The position numbers were made by a program, and so were the translations under genes. From assembly GCA_949128115.1 (NCBI GenBank), contig OX421961.1, positions 87,217,277 to 87,281,276 of the forward strand: DNA of 64,000 bases, written 5' to 3'. Positions 55,363 to 64,000 of this stretch are shown in pieces (positions within the stretch are counted from its first letter, which is position 1; the number at the start of each line of letters is the position of its first letter). This stretch comes from Anaspis maculata. Taxonomy: Eukaryota; Arthropoda; Insecta; Coleoptera; Scraptiidae. The notes under the pieces were generated by a model that saw only the letters and a program-made list of their open reading frames with translations, was not told the DNA's origin and ran no database searches.

Positions 55363-55573
55363 TTTTTCACTACTAGCCGTGAAGTACATCATTATTAACC
55401 TGTTCCTCAACTGGGATGGCGATTTTCAAGTAGTAAAAAAAATTCTATATAAACCACGGTCGAGAAAATTATTATAGCTTCAGCGCCTTATATCCCTCAG
55501 CTGCGCTTCGGGATCTAAACTGGCGCTTCAGCTATAATAATACTTTCTCAACCTTGGTATATAATATACTATT
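55363..55573. repeat. Family B palindrome, inverted copy
   Basis: The reverse complement of 34684-34895 with few differences, including TCAGCTGCGCTTCGGGATCT at the centre and TTTCACTACTAGCCGTGAAG at the start. Confidence 0.9.
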
Positions 55574-55973
55574 TACCACTCGAAAAAACTGCCAGAATTT
55601 AGGGGCCCTTGCGCCTGGGAAATCGAATTTAATTAAGTGGGCTACGTGTTGTGTCGACGGCAATTTAAATGGAAGTAAAATGAAGTCGTGAGATTCGTGT
55701 TTTAGTGGCTACACTTGAAAACGATAAATTTTCTTGGGCAATAAACTGTTCGAACGTTGGGGATGTATCGCGGTACTAAATGTTGTTTATCTGTTTGATA
55801 TCCGGTAACCCACAAACCTGCGTTTCTGCCGTTGTAATCTCCACAACATTTCTTCATTTGTCGCATGTTTTTGCGTCAGCCGACCGGAGGTGCAGTTTAT
55901 TTAATTTAGAATCGTTGAACTTTATACGTATGGCATCATCATTATTCAGTCTAATCACAAAGGGTATATTATA
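55574..55973. other. Repeat-free DNA, no supported gene
   Basis: A 77-codon plus frame (55780-56013) starts hydrophobic but runs into the next element and is not recognised. The DNA at 55680-55930 is not repeated elsewhere here. Confidence 0.3.
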
Positions 55974-56252
55974 CAGGGTGTCCCACGAAGTATCCGACAT
56001 AGTTCAGGGGTAGATGTACTTTCTCAAGGCAAATCAGAATCTGCCTTCGAAACTTTCTGACGTCCCCCGTTTCCGATATACCAAGGTGATTCATGTGTTC
56101 ACCCGGAAAGTTTGATTGGCCATATCTCGGGAATGGATCAATAGGTACAATCGATTGAAATTTTGCAGGTGTATTCTAAAACCAAGGGCCTTTGTAGCGC
56201 TATAGATTTTTTCAAAATCTGATGTCATATTTGGAAGCTACATGAAAAAATC
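55974..56252. repeat. CAGGGTGTCCCACGAAGTAT-type element fragment
   Basis: TA|CAGGGTGTCCCACGAAGTAT begins a stretch with ATCTCGGGAATGGATCAATA, a pattern common to non-autonomous insect elements. The right end is not seen; repeat X starts at 56253. Confidence 0.5.
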
Positions 56253-58445
56253 AGTTGTGTCACCCAAAACTTTCCCGACTAGTAGTCAGGAACCTATGTA
56301 AATTTTTGTCCAAAATGTCCCTTCAGGTGGGAGTTGAAATTAGAAAAGATTGAAAATAATTTGCTGGAAATTGAAAATTTGGTCAGGAAAATTTGAATTT
56401 TACGGGAAACCCTTCAATCTCATTCCATATCATCTTATTGCAAAAATTGTCAATTAAGGCTTCACTTTCAACTCCATCATTCAAGTCCGGTCTCGAAAAC
56501 CCAGGCCGGTTTCACATTTTGAACCGGAAAATTTCCAAGAAATTAGAAAAAAAAAGTAGGAGAATGATCAAGAGCCAGTTACGTCTCGTTTAAAGAAAAA
56601 TGGTAAAAATCTGTTCACGAATTGAAAAATTGGAGAATTTGCAGTTTTTCCAGAGAGGAAAACTTGAAAACCGTGGGTCCGATTTCAAAAGTTTCTTCTT
56701 CAAAAATTAATTTAATCTTTTCTCCAACTTTCATTCCAAGCAGTCTGCACCTAAAATGAACATTTCGCTGGGCTTACCGCATGTCGAAGTTTGCACTGCA
56801 TTGTTTTCAAATTCACGGAATGTGCGAATTTCATTTTGATGAAAATGCCATCGGAAAACCATAACCGTGTCGATTTTGAACATAAACCTGCACGACACTC
56901 AATCTAATCTAAACTACGCAACAAATATGTTGTCGCAAGGGAAAAATTGGTCCGAGTTTGAACCACAATAACTTTTGAATGACACAAACCATTTCGATTC
57001 TGTTTTGACGGTTAGCGAACTCAGTCTTTCCGTTATTCACCTTCAGGACGTGAGGATCAGGAAGCTCCATGTAAAATATCTACAGGGTGAAATGTAAAAC
57101 AGTACAAAATTTTAGAAAATTCAACGGACCCCCATTCTCAAAATTTTTTTTTTCTTAAACGCAAATGGGCCCAGTTTTGAAATTTTTGAAATCGAAAGTC
57201 TGGTTCTGACTTTATGATTTTTTTCTCTTGGAGGATGCTGATTTATCCTATCCCTACAAAGAAGACTACGTTACTCTGATGATAGGAGGTTGCAATTCAC
57301 GAATATTGTTGCTTGAACGGTTCTCAGCAACTTAACTCGCAGACCATCTGGAATACCTTGATCAAGGCTTCAAAAAGGGGGTTTATTCAAAATGGGCGAC
57401 ACAGGTGTTTTCCTTGAAAATTGAATTTGATCAGATTTTCACAATTGAAACAAGCTTTCTTTGTCATTTTGACCTCCTGAACTTGATGCTGATGGCCAAT
57501 TTTAGTTTTTGATGATGACAGGCTCCCTAGGCTAACATAGTCTTCCTTGTAGCGATAGGATAAATCAGCATCCTCCAAGAGAAAAAAATCATAAAGTCAG
57601 AACCAGAGTTCCGATTCCAAAAATTTAAAAAGTGGGCGCAAGCCAAAACATCACGCTTTATGATCCTTACATTTACATTTGAGAAAAAAAATTATTCTGA
57701 AAATGGGGGTCCGTTGAATTTGCTAAAATTTTGTACTTTTCTACATTTCACCCTGTAGATATTTTACATAGAGCTTCCTGATCTTCACCTCCTGAAGATG
57801 AATAACGGAAAAACTGAGCTCGCTAACCGTTAAAACAGAATCGAAATTGTTTGCGTTATTCAAAAGTTATTGTGGTCCAAAGTCGGACCAATTTTTCCCT
57901 TGCGACAACATATTTGTTGCGCAGTTTACTTCCGATATCAGTTGGAATTTGAAAAAAAAAATTATCCCCGAGCAGAAATGAATTTTTGAGTGGAGTCCTG
58001 CTACAAAAGCGAGTGGTTCTGGCCAAAACACGGGCGAGAAGCCCGCTAGGGTGTCAATTTTCAACGCTCGACTGGGGAATGGTGGAAAACTGCAACTGCA
58101 GTCTTGATTTGACCCTCTTGTTGTGTTGCTCCCTGCCAAATTTGGTTCCAATCAATCGGATAGATTTTGAATCATTAAATGGTAAAGTTCTGAACTTTGA
58201 CACTTCACTCTCCTGACCCGTCCCCTCACTCGGAAGGGAAAGTTATGTGATGATGCAGAAAAGCCGTTCTGACAAGATAGCTGTCGAACTGTTTTTCCCA
58301 TCGAATTGAAATTCGGTATACAGTCAGGGTCTTGGTGTCAAGTGAGCTGAATATTTTTTGGCTCTCATCTGTCAAACCACAATGTTACTATCATAAAATA
58401 ACGGGTTTATCTCACGAACACGAAACTTGACTTGAAATATACGAC
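56253..58445. repeat. Dispersed repeat X, copy 3, interrupted
   Basis: Starts AGTTGTGTCACCCAAAACTT, then CCCGACTAGTAGTCAGGAAC. It resumes after the foldback 56939-57919 and includes CTGCAACTGCAGTCTT (58093) and TTGGCTCTCATCTGTCAAAC near the end (58359-58378). Comparison with copy 1 (about 25285-25310, AAATCTACTTTCGATATCAA) shows the uninterrupted target site. Confidence 0.75.
56939..57919. mobile_element. 1.0-kb foldback inside repeat X
   Basis: Ends CAACAAATATGTTGTCGCAA and complement. Arms of about 330 bp carry CAGGGTGAAATGTAAAAC and its complement (57084 and 57758). The unpaired loop of about 260 bp (57270-57530) is not coding. CG lies on both sides of the insertion. Confidence 0.88.
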
Positions 58446-58493
58446 ACACATCCCAATGATATTTATTATTGGCATTTGAATTATTTTGATATA

Positions 58494-59540
58494 CAGGGTG
58501 GTCCAGGTTATGGTAGCAATAACTCACCATTCGATGGTCCATCGAAAACTAGGTCGACATGCAATAAATAATTTTTCTCCAAAACGCTCCCTAAGGGAGA
58601 TAGAGCCCTTCAAAGTTCAGTTTTTAAAATCATCTTTTTGCAATAACTCTCAAGTCATCAAAGCGATTTTTACCAAATTTGGTACAAATACTTATGAAAT
58701 AAATACCCATCACTTAACGTAGATAACTTTTGTCAAAATTGTCCAGTGGCGTAGATACCGGGGGATTGTTCAACTTCTCTCACCCCATTTTCTACGCCAC
58801 TGGATATTTTTCAAAAATTGAATTCTTTGTTTAATTCAGAAAAAAAAGTTACTCCCGTATAATTTTGATTAGAGGCTTCCTTTCCAAGATATTTGGGTTT
58901 GAAACTTCGGAAAACGCTTCGAAATCGCGACTTTCGAAGGCCTAAAAATTAAAATCTAAGAAAACTCTGATGATCCCTCAACCGGAATAAGTTTTCTAGG
59001 TCGTTTAAGTTGATTTACTGCCATTTTTTTGCTAAGAAACGAGGCGTTTCCAGAAAAAAACAATTTGGGCTCTGGAAAGTGGCGATTTCGAGATGCTTTC
59101 CAAAGTTTAAAACCCAAATATCTCGAAAATCAAGCCTCTAATCAAAATTTCACCAGAGTAACTTTTGTTTTCAATTGAACAGGGAATTCGAGAAAAATAT
59201 AGTTTTCCAAAAATATTTAGTGGCGTAGAGAATAGGGTGTGAAAAGTAAAACAACTCCCTCGTATCTACGCCACTGCACCATTTTGAGAAAAGTTATATA
59301 CGTCAAGTGATGGGTATTTATTTCGTAAGTATTTATACTAAATTTGGTCAAAATCGCTTTGATGACTTGAGAGTTATTGCAAAAAAAAGATTTTGGGAAC
59401 TGAATTTTGAAGGGCTGTATAAGCGTAATGTGATGTAATGTAGGAAGCGTTTTAGGAAAAAATTAAATCATGCATGTCGACCTAGTTTTCGAAGGACTAT
59501 CGAATGGTGAATTATTGCTACTATAACCTGGACCACCCTG
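58494..59540. mobile_element. 1.05-kb foldback, TA|CAGGGTGGTCCAGGTTATGG ends
   Basis: Arms of about 0.5 kb with TA on both sides. Each arm contains a 60-bp hairpin bounded by CAGTGGCGTAGA and its complement (58743-58803 and 59218-59276). CAGTGGCGTAG is a common hAT terminus, so a tiny hAT-type MITE may be carried in both arms. Confidence 0.9.
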
Positions 59541-59829
59541 TAGATTGAGGTAGATTTTGAACACTTACACATTTCTAGAGCTGTTGATTTTAAATTCTGT
59601 ATATTACTCCATTGATTGAATACTTTGGAACAGTTAATACATAGCTATTTTCATTTCAGAACATTTGCAAGCTTGTTGCCACTTGCTGCTAAATCGACAT
59701 CAGCCGAACATCGACAGGAATTATGTTAATAATTATCATTGCTAAGTACCTAATCTGTATTACCTGCATGTATGGACTTAAAGTGATCCCACAATTTTTC
59801 AGTAATCCTACGCAGCGGTTCTTCAATCG

Positions 59830-60110
59830 ACCTTGGCTAAGTTTTGAAACAATGGACTTCAAGTGATCTCACAAGAAAGTGTCTGGAGGAGTCAAGTCCG
59901 GTGATTTGGGAGGCCCTCCAATGGTTCCTCTTCTGCCAATCCACCGATCTGTATGATGATCATCTAACCATTGACTGACTAGACATAGTGAGGTGGAGCT
60001 CCATCTTGTTGGAAATGGAGTAAGTCCTTGATCAAATCAGGATTTCCATCTAGGTCCATCTGAATTCCTGAACTATTAGAGGCTCGATGGAGGTTTTCAA
60101 AATTTCTGCA
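59830..60110 (-). pseudogene. IS630/Tc1/mariner-type transposase fragment
   Basis: Minus strand. FQQDGAPPHY (second catalytic Asp region) is followed, after a stop and a frameshift, by WLDDHHTDRWIGRRG and then PPKSPDLTPPDTFL with a third Asp rather than Glu. The order QQDGAPPH...RWIGRR...SPDLTP is that of insect IS630/mariner-like transposases. The N-terminal half and element ends are missing. Confidence 0.85.
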
Positions 60111-60120
60111 TAAAGCTAGC

Positions 60121-60246
60121 TCGGCACGGGCAAAATATCGCTGAAATTTGGCGATATACCGCTTTTTTTGACATAACAACAATGATGACAAATGCATTTC
60201 AGCGGCATATCGCTGAATTTCTGCGAATATGCCGCCCGTGCGGACT
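60121..60246. mobile_element. Palindromic MITE, CGGCACGGGC ends
   Basis: GGCACGGGCAAAATATCGCT at the left pairs with GCGAATATGCCGCCCGTGC at the right; ATCGCTGAAAT is repeated in both arms. It truncates the transposase fragment at 59830-60110. Confidence 0.8.
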
Positions 60247-60308
60247 GAGTTTAAAGCACATCATTCAAATTGTCGTCTATGAATATTGGGCCGATGGTTG
60301 CCTTTCCC

Positions 60309-61258
60309 CGTTTATCGCCTTGTCCCGGGAATTTTTCATGATGAAAAAAAATAAGTTCTTCGGCAGAACACACAAATTGGTTTTATTTAATTTTCACCTA
60401 CAAAGAATTGGTGAGGAGATGTGCAACATGTTGATTCCCACAAATTCGTATCCTCTGAATTCGTTTGTGGAGTCAAAATTTTGATGGTGTATCTTCTTGA
60501 AGAGGGGCATTCCAAAGAGTAAGATATTTTCAACACTAAGTTCAAACAGAATTTTTTCAATGTTCTGAATCAAAATTACTGAATTCCTTCCAGCAATGCA
60601 TACCCTGAATCCTTCTTTGGAAGTACCGCGTGCGATTGAACGTGGAGTAGGTTCTGGAACACTATCGGAATTTTTCTTCTGTGATGCTGCGCTCCACTCT
60701 CGACCGGGGCAATTAGGCTCCTACACAGCATGCGCGGAGTGTATACACGATGCAGGGTATTTTCTTGGTTCAGTCAAATTTTTCATGTTTGAAATTGTGT
60801 CATAATATTGAGATAACGTGTATACACTCCGCGCATGCTGTGTGGGAACCTAATTGCCCCGGTCGAGAGTGGATAGTAGCATCACAGAAGAAAAATTCTG
60901 ATAGTGTTTCAGGACTTACTCCACATTCAATCGCACGCGGTACTTCCAAAGAAGGGTTCAGGGTATGCATTGCTGGAAGGAATTCAGTAATTTTGATTCG
61001 GAACGTTGAAAAAATTCTGTTTGAACTTAGTGTTGAAAATAGCTTACTCTTTGGAATGCCCCTCTTCAAGAAGATACACCATCAAAATTTTGACTCCACA
61101 AACGAATTCAGAAGATACGAATTTGTGGGAATCAACGTGTTGCACATCTCCTCATTAATTCTTTGTAGGTGAAAATTAAATAAAACCAATTTGTGTGTTC
61201 TGACGAAGAACTTGTTTTTTTTTCATCATGAAAAACTCCCGGGACAAGGCGATAAACG
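60309..61258. mobile_element. 0.95-kb foldback, CGTTTATCGCCTTGTCCCGG ends
   Basis: Arms of about 0.46 kb around a short loop near 60790. Mirrored words include CCCACAAATTCGTATC and CCTCTTCAAGAAGATACACC. The frames at 60596-61172 are mirror-image artefacts. Arm wording (ATCAACTCGTATCC-like) is distantly related to the 8647-12355 element. Confidence 0.9.
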
Positions 61259-61870
61259 TCGTCAATTTTCACGATACATTCATGAGTTTCCTTTTTAATT
61301 GATAAAACGAACTGGTAAGCGGTTTGGTGGGAGCTCTAGCACCTTCAACTTTCACGAGCCCCCCGAGCCCCCTTCCGGTGAAAATTCGGTGTGGCTCCAC
61401 CTCTTATCCAAAAGAGGTGCTCATTCTAAGTATGTGTACCGAATTTCATGCTTTCATCACCATTTGCAAGGTTCATTCACCTAGTGCCCCCACTATAGGC
61501 ATTAAGTTTTTCGGGGTACTGGGTACGCCCTTCCCGGAAAACGTGAGGATTGTTGCTACTCCAGTTGCCCTATGGCTACCAACTAAGCGTTGTTCAAAGT
61601 TACTACGGTTATCACGTTGAACTGGATTCAGACCTCAACAAATATCAATAACAGTTGATGCCACAGGAAGTTCTGGCAGCCATAACTCAAGAACCGTGAG
61701 TCGCACATAAATAAACGACCTGATTTTCCTCACAGAAATATTCAAGCACTAAGAATCGGGAGTTATCAACGGTAAACCCTTTGATATGATCAGTCAGCAT
61801 TATTGTCTTGCTCACAAAAAAATACTGAGAGGATTAACATCAGTTCTAAGTGTGCATTAGATATGGGGTA
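61259..61870. other. Unassigned DNA
   Basis: Open frames on the plus strand (61299-61620) lack known domains and sit in CCCC-rich repeat-like DNA (GAGCCCCCCGAGCCCCC). 61720-61790 resembles words in the 18014-19042 foldback (AAGAATCGGGAGTT). Confidence 0.3.
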
Positions 61871-61949
61871 TGAACGAGGTTGCATGGTAGAGCCGAGGTT
61901 GCATGGTAGAGCAGCTTATAGCTGAATGCCGCCTCGTAAAATAAGACAA

Positions 61950-62001
<52 letters not shown>

Positions 62002-62003
62002 AA
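61871..62003 (+). repeat. Retroposon 3' end with (AAAT)n tail
   Basis: CGAGGTTGCATGGTAGAG occurs twice in tandem (61874 and 61893), followed by GCTGAATGCCGCCTCGTAAA and thirteen or so AAAT units (61950-62003). Typical of the 3' end of a CR1-like LINE or its SINE. Confidence 0.65.
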
Positions 62004-62259
62004 TGAAATTATGAAGACGTTGTTGGTTAAATGTTGAAGGTAAAATAAATGTAGATGTAGACATGAGATTATTTTGCAAAACGATAATTTCATTAAAAAT
62101 TCTCAAACGGCTGGAACAAGGTATACTGCCAATACAGCGTTCAAAGAGAAAAATTTTCTTATTCGTGAACTTTTCCAGGCAAATAAATGCGAAAGAGCTC
62201 AGATGCTATGGATATCTAAATCGGAAGACACAATTCTTTATAGCGTGTTTATGATTCAT

Positions 62260-62940
62260 AAATAGCTTTAAAGTAGCGCCTCGGATATTAAGAAGAATCC
62301 GAACATACCGAGCGCTGGGGTGCACAGAAGAGGCGTCTTTCCACCCCTTACACTTGCCCGGCAAAATAGAAAATGATACTCGCAGAATGGGCCGACATTG
62401 GGTGGCGCGGTGGCGGCGGAGGTGGCTTTTTGTCGTCGGCGGCAGCCGTGTGCCGTGTGTTCTGGCAGAAAGTTGTTGTCTTTGTTTGGCAACGGGACAT
62501 CAGAGGTAGCAGATGCTCCCCAAGTTGTATGTCTTCCCTCGGGATACACGCAAGTATAGTATCCACAATCCCGCAAATTTCTGTTATAGTCGGCTTGCAG
62601 GCAAATATCGATTGTCCCTTTTCGGTCGCCCAGTTGGTGAACATTTGCGGCCACTTTTGCCCCGCAATTCTCTTAACTCAAGTTTGATTAAAATCCGTGT
62701 GCGCGATATTAGGCTAAACGTTTTTGCCCTGGGACTTGTAATTTCGCGCCCGCTGTGCATTTTCATTTTTCAAATTATGGTAAAATCCGCCTGAAGGTAA
62801 TGGCGAAAATGGGTTTGGTGGGATTTTAATTGGCTGTAAATATCGTATTCCATTGCTGTCGTTACATCGGGACTAAGATAGTTATTGTTTTCACTTACAA
62901 TCATAGTAGAAATGAATTCATTCCTGACTCCCGGAGTTCA
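62260..62940. other. Repeat-free GC-rich island, candidate regulatory element
   Basis: None of this recurs in the window. GC-rich trinucleotide words (GGCGGCGGAGGTGG) are followed by well-balanced DNA with TTTTAATTGGCTGTAAATAT. Four overlapping open frames on both strands (62268-62794) follow from the GC-rich composition, with no start context, splice sites or known motif. I favour a conserved non-coding or exonic island over transposon DNA. Confidence 0.35.
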
Positions 62941-63043
62941 CCTATTCCCTACCTAGGTCAGTAATGGTCCTTATATAACCTCTCGTTGACATATTTGTCA
63001 TGACAACATTGCAGGTTATGCTTTTTTCTTCAGTGGTATTGAT

Positions 63044-63480
63044 TGACAATTACTTTCCCGATCGCCACCACCAACATGGAAGGGAAAGTATTGTAATCGT
63101 GCGGAAGAAAAATTTTGAGATCTCGCCAGATATATCCATTTTGAGGTCTCCCAAGACGATCATAGATGTTAGGTGGAAGAACAGCGGGACAGCTCAGGTT
63201 GCCCAAGCTGAATCTCGCATCCCACTTCATTATTTTCTTGATAAAGGCCATTATTACTATTACTTTTATTATTATCAAGACCATTTTCAGTCTGTGTGTC
63301 TGTGTGTGTGTGTGTGTGTGTGTCTGGTTGTGTGTCTGTCTGTAATCTTCCACGATAACTGTCGAACCGTTAATCCGATCGACTTGAAATTTAGTGTGCG
63401 TACAAGGTTTTTCTCTGGAAAGAGCCCATTAGTTTTTGGTTGTCATCCGTCAAACAAAAGTGTCACTGTCAACAAATGTC
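63044..63480. repeat. Dispersed repeat X, inverted copy of its right end
   Basis: TACTTTCCCGATCG at 63051 is the inverted terminal word. It then shows AAGGGAAAGTATTGTAATCG, AGATATATCCATTTTGAGGT, the (TG)n tract, TAATCTTCCACGATAACTGT, CGATCGACTTGAAATTTAGT and GTCAAACAAAAGTGTCACTG. This is the reverse complement of 26580-26880 in the same order. A 164-codon frame across it (63000-63494) is therefore repeat-derived. Confidence 0.85.
63294..63345. repeat. (TG)n/(TCTG)n microsatellite in repeat X
   Basis: TGTGTGTCTGTGTGTGTG-type run ending TGTCTGTCTGTAATC. Confidence 0.9.
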
Positions 63481-63778
63481 AAAAGCAGAACTAGACAGGT
63501 GGGTACTTATGTGCAATGGAGTAAGTATAGGTAAGTATATACTGTTCACTTTTTATTTTCAGTAAGTACAATGACTTTTTGCTGATGATGGAAAAGTGCC
63601 AGAAAAATGTTGAAAAAAATTCATATGATTCTTATTCTTGGAAAGATGGATGGTCAAAAGGTGGTCCTTCGACCCCTTCTATTTTCATTATTTTAAAAGA
63701 TTTCAGGGAACTCTTTCCATCAGATCAAAAAGCAAATTTATTGAACATGAATGTGTTTCGTGATTTTATTTAGTGTAC

Positions 63779-63996
63779 AGGGTGAGTCATAAATCGTAAA
63801 AATTTATTTTTCCTTCAAACTGCCCGTGAAAGGTTCCAGAGGTAGAGCAACAAATAACAGGAATAGTTTTCATATGAAATCTTCTGCATGCATTTTTGGA
63901 AAAACTGGATTCAAATAACAGGAATAGTTCTCATATGAAATCTTCTGCATGCATTTTTGAAAAAAAATGGATTTGCAGGATTCACGGCTCACCTTG
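63779..63996. mobile_element. MITE with CAGGGTGAGTC ends and an internal tandem duplication
   Basis: TA flanks on both sides. Left CAGGGTGAGTCATAAATCGT; the right end is GATTCACGGCTCACCTTG. Inside, CAAATAACAGGAATAGTT and the following 38 bp are repeated in tandem (about 63858 and 63915, period about 57). Related by its ends to the 14321-18000 foldback. Confidence 0.75.
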
Positions 63997-64000
63997 TATA

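Noticed and set aside
60596..61172. Frames of 69-140 codons with similar peptides on both strands
   Set aside because: Mirror images produced by the 60309-61258 foldback.
62268..62794. Possible gene in four overlapping frames of the GC-rich island
   Set aside because: Overlap on both strands is expected from GC-rich DNA with few stop codons. No splice sites or motifs.
63000..63494. 164-codon plus-strand frame
   Set aside because: It lies wholly in an inverted copy of repeat X and translates a (TG)n microsatellite.
1..64000. CRISPR-like array, operons or other prokaryotic systems
   Set aside because: The regular repeats are about 260-bp arrays or microsatellites. Spliced, intron-bearing remnants and LINE/Tc1/hAT elements show eukaryotic DNA.
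1..64000. Palindromes as pure assembly artefacts
   Set aside because: Arms have diverged by substitutions and one-sided insertions, and several elements have TA, 7-bp or 8-bp target duplications or visible empty sites. Artefactual palindromes would be identical.

Overview
This is a eukaryotic, AT-rich window, almost certainly from an insect. The evidence is the mix of degenerate Tc1/mariner, hAT, THAP-containing and I/Jockey-type LINE sequences, interspersed TAGGTA-type short motifs, and no bacterial-style gene layout. A hemipteran is my guess from the general look of the repeats, but nothing in the sequence proves the order. I find no intact protein-coding gene. Most of the 64 kb is interspersed repeat, and most open frames are accidental or mirror images of one another inside palindromes.

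The dominant architecture is the long inverted repeat (foldback). I count at least twelve foldbacks of about 0.75-3.7 kb: 5157-5931, 8647-12355, 14321-18000, 18014-19042, 20210-21463, 31028-32741, 41719-43345, 43510-46539, 47624-48710, 51150-53334, 56939-57919, 58494-59540 and 60309-61258. Many small palindromic MITEs of about 100-250 bp are scattered between them. A large share start TA|CAGGGTG and end CACCCTG|TA, which suits TA target duplications of Tc1/mariner-like elements. Several are nested: one foldback sits inside a LINE, one inside a tandem-array composite, one inside a dispersed 2.3 kb repeat, and one contains a smaller version of itself at its centre.

Layout. 1-8.6 kb: small palindromic repeats, a TCTCG-rich element, a GC-rich MITE, a tRNA-like foldback and a 1.33 kb hAT element with a perfect 8-bp target duplication. 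8.6-12.4 kb: a 3.7 kb foldback whose right arm carries two later insertions, one with exon-like pieces. 14.3-18.0 and 24.0-28.5 kb: two copies of a composite made of a (CCGT)n block and a roughly 260-bp tandem array rich in CCGCCCCC. 20.0-22.7 kb: a dead LINE with RNase H, split by a Tc1-like foldback. 30.6-33.0 kb: a full-length but broken Tc1-like element. 35.9-37.6 kb: repeats around protein-like minus-strand frames I cannot name. 41.7-43.3 kb: a foldback carrying a THAP zinc-finger domain in both arms, with a recognisable intron. 43.5-61.3 kb: further foldbacks, three or four copies of one dispersed repeat, LINE scraps and an IS630/mariner fragment. 62.2-62.9 kb: a GC-richer, repeat-free island.

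Between the repeats lie several single-copy islands, some GC-richer (about 13.6, 29.4-30.1, 37.9-38.6, 41.0-41.7, 54.8-55.1, 55.6-55.9 and 62.3-62.9 kb). They have no good open frame and could be cis-regulatory DNA in a large intron or gene desert. That is inference and needs cross-species alignment.
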